Assembly: GCA_963590435.1 (NCBI GenBank)
Contig: CAVAPG010000108.1
Coordinates: 1-5,811 of the forward strand
Direction of reading: 5' to 3'
DNA: 5,811 bases
Source of the DNA: F23-B02 sp963590435
GTDB lineage: Bacteria > Bacillota > Clostridia > Oscillospirales > Oscillospiraceae
Part shown: positions 1 through 3,584 of the stretch, piece by piece
Layout of the letters: each line of letters begins with the position of its first letter
Position numbering within the stretch: position 1 is the stretch's first letter
Notes under the pieces: model-generated
Seen by the model: the letters and a program-made list of their open reading frames with translations, nothing else
The model's database searches: none
Told to the model about the DNA's origin: nothing
Made by a program: the position numbers and the translations under genes

Positions 1-143
1 TCAACTACCCGGAAAAAGAAAACAAATGCAACAATACAGATTATCAACGCAAAAACAAGACTTTGCATCCAATCGTATATCTCGCCTCTTGTTGTCGTTT
101 CAGGCTTTGCCGTCTCGGTCTTCTTTATTTTATTTTTCTTCAT
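1..143 (-). CDS. lepB: Signal peptidase I, N-terminal part (gene runs off the left edge)
   Basis: This is the beginning of a type I signal peptidase, the membrane-anchored serine protease (Ser/Lys dyad) that cleaves signal peptides from exported proteins outside the membrane. Only 47 complete codons are visible. A lysine-rich cytoplasmic start (MKKNKIKK) and a Thr/Pro/Glu-rich linker are followed by EIYDWMQSLVFALI and a hydrophobic membrane segment at about residues 27-44, ending FFFRVV. The segment 'E-x-x-D-W-x-x-S-[LIV]' leading into a single membrane helix is typical of Firmicute SipS/LepB proteins. The catalytic Ser and Lys lie beyond the window edge and cannot be checked. The ATG at 143 is chosen because AGAGG at 154-158 lies about 10 nt upstream. 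In many Firmicutes lepB directly follows rplS, as here, which supports the call. It appears to have its own promoter and is separated from rplS by a terminator. Confidence 0.85.
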   Translation of the reverse strand, partial: MKKNKIKKTETAKPETTTRGEIYDWMQSLVFALIICIVAFVFFFRVV

Positions 144-177
144 TTTAAAATTACCTCTTGCAGGAGTTTATCAATGT

Positions 178-207
178 ATTATACACGATAAACATATATT
201 TAGGCAA
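178..207 (-). promoter_or_regulatory. Probable sigma-A promoter of lepB
   Basis: On the minus strand a perfect TATAAT -10 box (178-183) is preceded, after an 18-nt spacer, by TTGCCT (202-207), four of six matches to TTGACA. Transcription would start near 171, giving a 5' leader of about 28 nt that contains the lepB ribosome binding site. The -35 box abuts the U-tract of the rplS terminator, so termination and re-initiation are packed together. This would let lepB be expressed independently of ribosomal-protein control. Confidence 0.6.
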
Positions 208-208
208 C

Positions 209-236
209 AAAAAAAGCGGCACAAGCCGCTTTTTTT
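209..236 (-). terminator. Intrinsic terminator after rplS (symmetrical, could act both ways)
   Basis: Perfect GC-rich stem AGCGGC/GCCGCT (215-220 with 225-230) with a 4-nt loop. It is flanked by an A-run (209-214) and a T-run (231-236), which can extend the stem to about 12 bp. On the minus strand it lies about 25 nt beyond the rplS stop codon and is followed by a run of U, the classic Rho-independent layout. Because the flanks are symmetrical it would also stop plus-strand transcription. Confidence 0.85.
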
Positions 237-259
237 GATCCGATAACAGGTCTTTGCGA

Positions 260-601
260 TTACAGACGCTCTTTGACCTTTGCTCTCTTGCCGACGCGCT
301 CGCGCAGATAGTAGAGTTTTGCTCTGCGAACCTTGCCGCGACGAACTGTCTCAACAGAAACGATGGACGGAGAGTGTACGGGGAAGACCTTCTCGCAGCC
401 TACACCGTAAGAGATGCGGCGGACAGTGATGGTCTCGTTGATGCCGCCATGCTTTTTTGCAATAATTGTGCCTTCGAAAGCCTGGTTGCGCTCACGGCTG
501 CCTTCTTTTACGCGAACGGTGATACGAACAGTATCGCCGACATTGAGCTCGGGCAGTTCGGGCTTCATGTACTGCTCGCTGAGAATTTTGATCAGATCCA
601 T
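260..601 (-). CDS. rplS: 50S ribosomal protein L19
   Basis: L19 is a large-subunit ribosomal protein at the 30S-50S interface. The 113-residue product starts MDLIKILSEQ and carries the family hallmarks in order: 'P-E-L-N-VGDTVRI' (residues 17-27), 'VKEGSRERNQAFEG' (31-44), 'ETITVRRISYGVG' (56-68), 'CEKVFPVHSP' (69-78) and the basic tail 'RRAKLYYLRERVGKRAKVKE' (92-111). The length agrees with the usual 110-120 residues. The frame is open further upstream, but the ATG at 601 is right: it gives the family-typical N-terminus, and GGAAGG (611-616) lies 9 nt before it. In many Firmicutes rplS follows rpsP-rimM-trmD; here the upstream neighbour is instead a radical SAM pair, and rplS seems to have its own promoter and structured leader. 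It ends in TAA and is followed by a strong intrinsic terminator. Confidence 0.97.
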   Translation of the reverse strand: MDLIKILSEQYMKPELPELNVGDTVRITVRVKEGSRERNQAFEGTIIAKKHGGINETITVRRISYGVGCEKVFPVHSPSIVSVETVRRGKVRRAKLYYLRERVGKRAKVKERL

Positions 602-610
602 AAGTCTAAT

Positions 611-696
611 CCTTCCTTTTCTTAAGGCGTTCGTGCCGTAGAGCTCCCTTAAGGCTTCGGCAGAGGACCGCTTGATAGCTTGTTTTAACACAAGCT
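611..696 (-). promoter_or_regulatory. Structured 5' leader of rplS; candidate L19 autoregulatory leader
   Basis: The transcript upstream of rplS holds several complementary segments. Near the presumed transcription start is a 7-bp hairpin AGCTTGT/ACAAGCT with a 6-nt loop (677-683 with 690-696). Downstream, TGCCG (658-662) can pair with CGGCA (634-638), and CTTAAGG (647-653) can pair with CCTTAAG (621-627). The order is a-b-a'-b', the topology of an H-type pseudoknot, with linkers of 4, 8 and 6 nt. The last stem ends 2 nt before the AAGGAAGG Shine-Dalgarno region (611-618), so folding could hide or expose the ribosome binding site. L19 leaders are a known Rfam family in Firmicutes (RF00556), thought to mediate feedback by L19. 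Membership here is inferred from position and pairing, not from an alignment. Confidence 0.5.
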
Positions 697-701
697 TAAG
701 A

Positions 702-730
702 ATATTATCATAAAAGCATTGAAAATGCAA
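702..730 (-). promoter_or_regulatory. Candidate promoter for rplS
   Basis: Minus-strand TTGCAT (725-730), a 17-nt spacer, then TAATAT (702-707); the match to consensus is partial in both boxes. An overlapping alternative -10, GATAAT (704-709), gives a 15-nt spacer. Either would start transcription close to 695, just where the first leader hairpin begins, and this agreement is the main support. It lies immediately behind the stop codon of the DUF2344 gene, so read-through from that gene may also contribute to rplS expression. Confidence 0.4.
712..728 (-). terminator. Weak terminator-like hairpin after the radical SAM pair
   Basis: On the minus strand GCATT/AATGC (724-728 with 716-720) forms a 5-bp stem with a 3-nt loop followed by UUUU, beginning 9 nt beyond the stop codon of the DUF2344 gene. 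The stem is short and AT-rich, so termination is likely partial at best. It occupies the spacer of the candidate rplS promoter. Confidence 0.3.
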
Positions 731-736
731 GAGTTT

Positions 737-1396
737 TTATCTGAAAACCTGCATTTGATCGTCATAAAGTTCAAGCCGTTTGAATTTGGCAAAATCAGGC
801 GCAACATCAGGTGCAAGCTGACGCAATGCCTCCGCAAAAAGCTCTGGATTAAGAGTCGGCTCCTGCGCCGAAATCAGAGCATTCATTTTTACATTTTCGC
901 AATCCGGCTCAAACGTAATTTCCTTTATTGCAGGACGAATATCACTCTTGCCTACACCGCGCTTGGTCTTTTTCTCAATTACGATGCTATCCGCAGAATA
1001 GAACAAGTTTAGCTTTTCAACCATGTCCTCTGCACTGCGGTCATCAAATTCAAACACTCCACTTACACTAAGCCATTTTATTTCCTTGACTTTGCGTTCC
1101 GGTTCGTATATATCAAGCACTTCTATTCCTTCCGGAAATTGAACAGACAAACGATTCTTAATCTCATCGCATGGCATATCTTCAAGCATTTTGAAATCCA
1201 TAATCTCGCATATACTTTCGCAGCCGACGGACAACGGCAAAGCTATGGATATATTAGGGTGCGGATTAAAGCCCTCGGAGTATTTCAGTCTGCATTCTGC
1301 GCGCATGAAGGCACGGGTTACGGTTCGCATCAAGTCAAGATGTGATATATAGATTGCTCTACCGGTTTTTGAAAAAAACATTCTGTATTTATCCAT
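737..1396 (-). CDS. Radical SAM-linked protein, DUF2344 family (TIGR03936-like)
   Basis: A 219-residue protein of unknown biochemical role that occurs beside, or fused to, a B12-binding-type radical SAM enzyme. The N-terminal half carries the family signature: 'MFFSKTGRAIYISHLDLMR' (residues 6-24), then 'F-M-RAE-C-R-L-KYSEGFNPHP' (30-47) and 'ISIALPLSVGCES' (49-61). The C-terminal half is weakly conserved and shows no cofactor motif. It is probably a cytoplasmic partner or substrate-recruiting subunit of the radical SAM enzyme; that is inference from constant pairing. The ATG at 1396 is chosen because GGAGG lies 8 nt upstream and MDKYR leads straight into the conserved region; the frame is open 43 codons further upstream, but only inside the preceding gene. 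It overlaps the radical SAM stop by 8 nt, so translation is coupled. It is not an enzyme of assigned pathway. Confidence 0.88.
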   Translation of the reverse strand: MDKYRMFFSKTGRAIYISHLDLMRTVTRAFMRAECRLKYSEGFNPHPNISIALPLSVGCESICEIMDFKMLEDMPCDEIKNRLSVQFPEGIEVLDIYEPERKVKEIKWLSVSGVFEFDDRSAEDMVEKLNLFYSADSIVIEKKTKRGVGKSDIRPAIKEITFEPDCENVKMNALISAQEPTLNPELFAEALRQLAPDVAPDFAKFKRLELYDDQMQVFR

Positions 1397-3224
1397 CGCA
1401 TTTTCCTCCGTTGAGCAACTTTGCCGCTCCGCAGGCTGAACACTGTCTGCGGCAGTCCGGAGACAGCTCTGATTTATACGCCTGCTCGCGTTCATGCCAT
1501 AGGTGAACCTTGCGTACGCCGACATCTACTATATCCCACGGCATAATCTCATTTTTTTCTCTTTCGCGGTTGGCATAAAACACAGGGTCGACTCCGGCAT
1601 TGTTAAATGCCTTCATCCAGCGTTCAAACGAGAAATAGTCGCTCCATGCCTCAAGCCGTCCACCGTCTCTCCACACATTTTCTATAACCTTTCCCATGCG
1701 TCGGTCGCCGCGCGAAAGGGTTGCTTCAATATAGCTTGTCTGCGGATCATGCCAGTTGTATACAACATTTTTTGCTTTCATATTGTCGCGCAAAAGATGA
1801 ACCCTGCGTATATATTCTTCCATTGTTACCTGCTGCTCCCACTGGAACGGACTATGCGGCTTCGGCACAAAGCAGGATGTTGAAACCGTTATACGCACTC
1901 CCCTGTTCTTGTTTTTCGAATAAAGCCGCCATGTGTGCAATACCTGATTTGCAAGTTCAGCAATACCAAGTATATCCTCATCTGTTTCAGTCGGCAAACC
2001 AAGCATGAAATAGAGCTTAATCGTATTCCATCCGCCTTCAAAGGCAAGGCGGCATGTGTTCAGGAGATCTTCTTCCCTGACATTTTTGTTGATAGCATCG
2101 CGAAGTCTTTGGCTTCCGGCTTCAGGTGCAAATGTAAGGCCGCTTTTACGTGTTTTCTGAATGCGGTGCATAATATCTATGGAGAAATTATCGGCGCGCA
2201 GAGAAGGAAGAGATAATCCTATGCTCCGTGGTTCACAGTATTCAAGCAGCTCATCGCAAAGCTCTGACAGGCAGCGATAGTCGCTTGAACTAAGCGAAAG
2301 GAGCGTAATATCCTGACATCCCGTATTTTTGAGCAGTGCCTTACCCTGCTCGGCAAGAAGCTTTGGAGACTTTGCACGAATCGGTCTATAAACATGCCCT
2401 GCCTGACAAAATCGACAGCCGCGAACACAGCCACGGAAAAGCTCAAGATTTACTCTGTCGTGTACGACCTCTGTTGAAGGCACAATCGGAGAAAGCGGGA
2501 AATGAACTGAGTTTAAATCTTCAACTATACGCTTTGTGACTCTCTCAGGGGCGCCTTGGTGAACATCAAAGTGGTTAATCGTGTTATCTTCATTTAAAAC
2601 CGGCGTATAGAACGATGGAATCAGAACTCCTTTTATGTGCGCTGCCTGCTCTAAGAATTTCAATTTCGTCCAGTTTTCAGCTTTTGCAATGCGCAGAAGC
2701 GCAAGAAATTCATTATTCATTTCTTCGCCCTCGCCGAGCAGGAAAACATCAATAAAATCTGCCATAGGTTCGGGGTTAAGCGCTGCTGTTCCACCAGCAA
2801 TCACAATAGGCAGCAGGTCCTTTCGATTGGCACTGCGGATTGGCAGACCTGCCATGTCAATCATATCAAGGACAGTGGTATATGCCATCTCATAGCCAAT
2901 TGAAAAAGCCAGAACATCGTGCTCGGATATTGGGTCTCCGCTTTCAAGGGCATACAGAGGTATGTTATTTTGTTTCATCTGATCGTACATATCGCCCCAG
3001 GGAGCATATACACGCTCGCACCAAACATACGGCAATTCATTCATCGTTGAATATAATATACCCATGCCGAGGTTAGACATGCCTATCTCATATGTATCCG
3101 GAAAGCAGAAGGCAAGACGCAGTTCGACCTCGTCTTTGTTCTTTATAATCTGATTAAATTCTCCTCCGGTGTAGCGTGCGGGCTTCTGCACCTTCGGCAA
3201 TATTCGTTCAAGTCGTTTGTCCAT
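1389..3224 (-). CDS. B12-binding-domain-type radical SAM protein (TIGR03960-like), substrate unknown
   Basis: A 611-residue cytoplasmic radical SAM enzyme. Residues about 33-200 resemble the Rossmann-like B12-binding fold: 'FPDTYEIGMSNLGM' (41-54), 'DVLAFSIGYEM' (103-113) and 'PIVIAGGTAALNPEP' (139-153), then 'FLLGEGEE' (161-168). The radical SAM core follows with the cluster motif CxxxCxxC at C266, C270 and C273 in 'LFRGCVRGCRFCQAG', and the family-diagnostic 'GLTFAPEAGSQRLRDAIN' (362-379). The C-terminus has four cysteines (C591, C595, C598, C609) that could bind a second metal centre. The expected B12 axial histidine motif DxHxxG reads DTYEIG here, so base-off cobalamin binding through His is doubtful. 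The ATG at 3224 has GGAG 6 nt upstream; the longer open frame runs antisense through the tRNA and is artefactual. The DUF2344 partner overlaps its stop. No member's reaction is known to me; the pair often neighbours ribosome-associated genes. Confidence 0.9.
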   Translation of the reverse strand: MDKRLERILPKVQKPARYTGGEFNQIIKNKDEVELRLAFCFPDTYEIGMSNLGMGILYSTMNELPYVWCERVYAPWGDMYDQMKQNNIPLYALESGDPISEHDVLAFSIGYEMAYTTVLDMIDMAGLPIRSANRKDLLPIVIAGGTAALNPEPMADFIDVFLLGEGEEMNNEFLALLRIAKAENWTKLKFLEQAAHIKGVLIPSFYTPVLNEDNTINHFDVHQGAPERVTKRIVEDLNSVHFPLSPIVPSTEVVHDRVNLELFRGCVRGCRFCQAGHVYRPIRAKSPKLLAEQGKALLKNTGCQDITLLSLSSSDYRCLSELCDELLEYCEPRSIGLSLPSLRADNFSIDIMHRIQKTRKSGLTFAPEAGSQRLRDAINKNVREEDLLNTCRLAFEGGWNTIKLYFMLGLPTETDEDILGIAELANQVLHTWRLYSKNKNRGVRITVSTSCFVPKPHSPFQWEQQVTMEEYIRRVHLLRDNMKAKNVVYNWHDPQTSYIEATLSRGDRRMGKVIENVWRDGGRLEAWSDYFSFERWMKAFNNAGVDPVFYANREREKNEIMPWDIVDVGVRKVHLWHEREQAYKSELSPDCRRQCSACGAAKLLNGGKCDG

Positions 3225-3305
3225 ATATAGCTCCGTTAATTGAAAATCAGTTAATTTTACATCATCGAAACATTTTTTACAATAGCAAATGATTAATGGA
3301 TTTTT

Positions 3306-3311
3306 ATTATA
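3306..3311 (-). promoter_or_regulatory. Possible -10 box for the radical SAM operon
   Basis: A perfect TATAAT on the minus strand about 82 nt before the radical SAM start codon. The only TTGACA-like hexamer upstream, TTGTCA at 3326-3331, is spaced 14 nt away, too short for an ordinary sigma-A promoter, and it overlaps the -35 box of the divergent tRNA promoter. The region is AT-rich, so TATAAT by chance is plausible. It is listed because no better promoter is visible for this operon in the 142-nt gap. Confidence 0.25.
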
Positions 3312-3324
3312 AAGCAAATAATTC

Positions 3325-3353
3325 TTGACAAGCTTGCCGGCACTTATTATAAT
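3325..3353 (+). promoter_or_regulatory. Consensus sigma-A promoter of tRNA-Pro
   Basis: TTGACA (3325-3330), exactly 17 nt, then TATAAT (3348-3353): a perfect match in both boxes and spacing. Transcription would begin near 3360, leaving a leader of only about 7 nt before the mature tRNA 5' end at 3367. The spacer contains the 8-nt palindrome TGCCGGCA (3335-3342). Confidence 0.9.
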
Positions 3354-3366
3354 ATAAAAGCTGTTT

Positions 3367-3442
3367 CGGGGTGTAGCGCAGTTGGTAGCGCGCTTGGTTC
3401 GGGACCAAGAGGCCGGGAGTTCAAGTCTCCCCACTCCGACCA
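3367..3442 (+). tRNA. tRNA-Pro, anticodon CGG
   Basis: A complete 76-nt cloverleaf with encoded CCA. Acceptor stem 3367-3373 pairs with 3432-3438 (7 bp, one G-U); D stem GCGC 3376-3379 with 3388-3391; anticodon stem CTTGG 3393-3397 with CCAAG 3405-3409; T stem GGGAG 3415-3419 with CTCCC 3427-3431 around loop TTCAAGT. The loop 3398-3404 reads TTCGGGA, so the anticodon at 3400-3402 is CGG, decoding CCG proline codons. The C1-G72 first pair and discriminator A3439 agree with bacterial tRNA-Pro. CCA is at 3440-3442. It is the only plus-strand gene in the window and has its own promoter and terminator, so it is a monocistronic unit. Confidence 0.97.
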
Positions 3443-3445
3443 CTT

Positions 3446-3489
3446 ATCGAGTATTCGTAAGGTTTCTGACCTATGAATACTCGATTTTT
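3446..3489 (+). terminator. Intrinsic terminator of tRNA-Pro
   Basis: An 11-bp perfect stem, ATCGAGTATTC (3446-3456) with GAATACTCGAT (3475-3485). The 18-nt loop can itself form AGGT/ACCT pairs. The stem ends in a run of five T (3485-3489). It begins 4 nt after the tRNA CCA end. On the minus strand no U-run follows, so it is directional and serves the tRNA. Confidence 0.85.
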
Positions 3490-3513
3490 CTATAATCTCA
3501 GTGAGATATTCAG

Positions 3514-3581
3514 GTTCTAAACTAAATGTTGGTGTAACCGTCCGAAGAGGATAGGCTGCACCAAACATTTAGTCTAGAAAC
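3514..3581 (-). repeat. 68-nt imperfect inverted repeat (long hairpin) just after the glycosidase stop
   Basis: Arms 3514-3534 and 3559-3581 form 20 base pairs with one A-C mismatch and two single-base bulges (at 3563 and 3578). Pairing continues inward through CC/GG and TCC/GGA to a small apical loop. On the minus strand the apex can be read as C(UUCG)G, an unusually stable RNA tetraloop, and the hairpin begins 3 nt after the glycosidase stop codon. This suggests a role at the 3' end of that mRNA (termination or protection from exonucleases), though no U-run follows. Alternatives are a miniature inverted-repeat element or a recombination remnant beside the tRNA gene. No second copy is visible in the window. 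Confidence 0.6.
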
Positions 3582-3584
3582 TTC

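Noticed and set aside
254..625. 123-residue plus-strand open frame opposite rplS, and similar plus-strand frames across the window
   Set aside because: They are shadows of the minus-strand genes, with no ribosome binding sites or recognisable families.
602..730. 43-codon upstream extension of the L19 frame
   Set aside because: L19 proteins start at the MDLI-like residues. The extension overlaps the promoter and structured leader and would make L19 too long.
1397..1525. 43-codon upstream extension of the DUF2344 frame
   Set aside because: It lies wholly within the coding sequence of the radical SAM gene, and the ATG at 1396 has GGAGG at ideal spacing.
3225..3443. 73-residue N-terminal extension of the radical SAM frame (begins MVGVGRLELPASWSR)
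   Set aside because: It starts inside the tRNA gene on the opposite strand and is an antisense tRNA artefact. The ATG at 3224 has a good ribosome binding site and the family-typical N-terminus.
3495..3507. Interrupted palindrome ATCTCA-G-TGAGAT between the tRNA terminator and the long hairpin
   Set aside because: It cannot form an RNA hairpin with a 1-nt loop and is short enough to be chance in an AT-rich gap. A protein operator is possible, but nothing nearby would be controlled by it.
3347..3568. 73-residue minus-strand open frame containing GDLNSRPLGPEPSALPT
   Set aside because: This peptide is the antisense translation of the tRNA-Pro gene, a well-known spurious 'protein' in databases. 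The frame also runs through the tRNA terminator and has no ribosome binding site.
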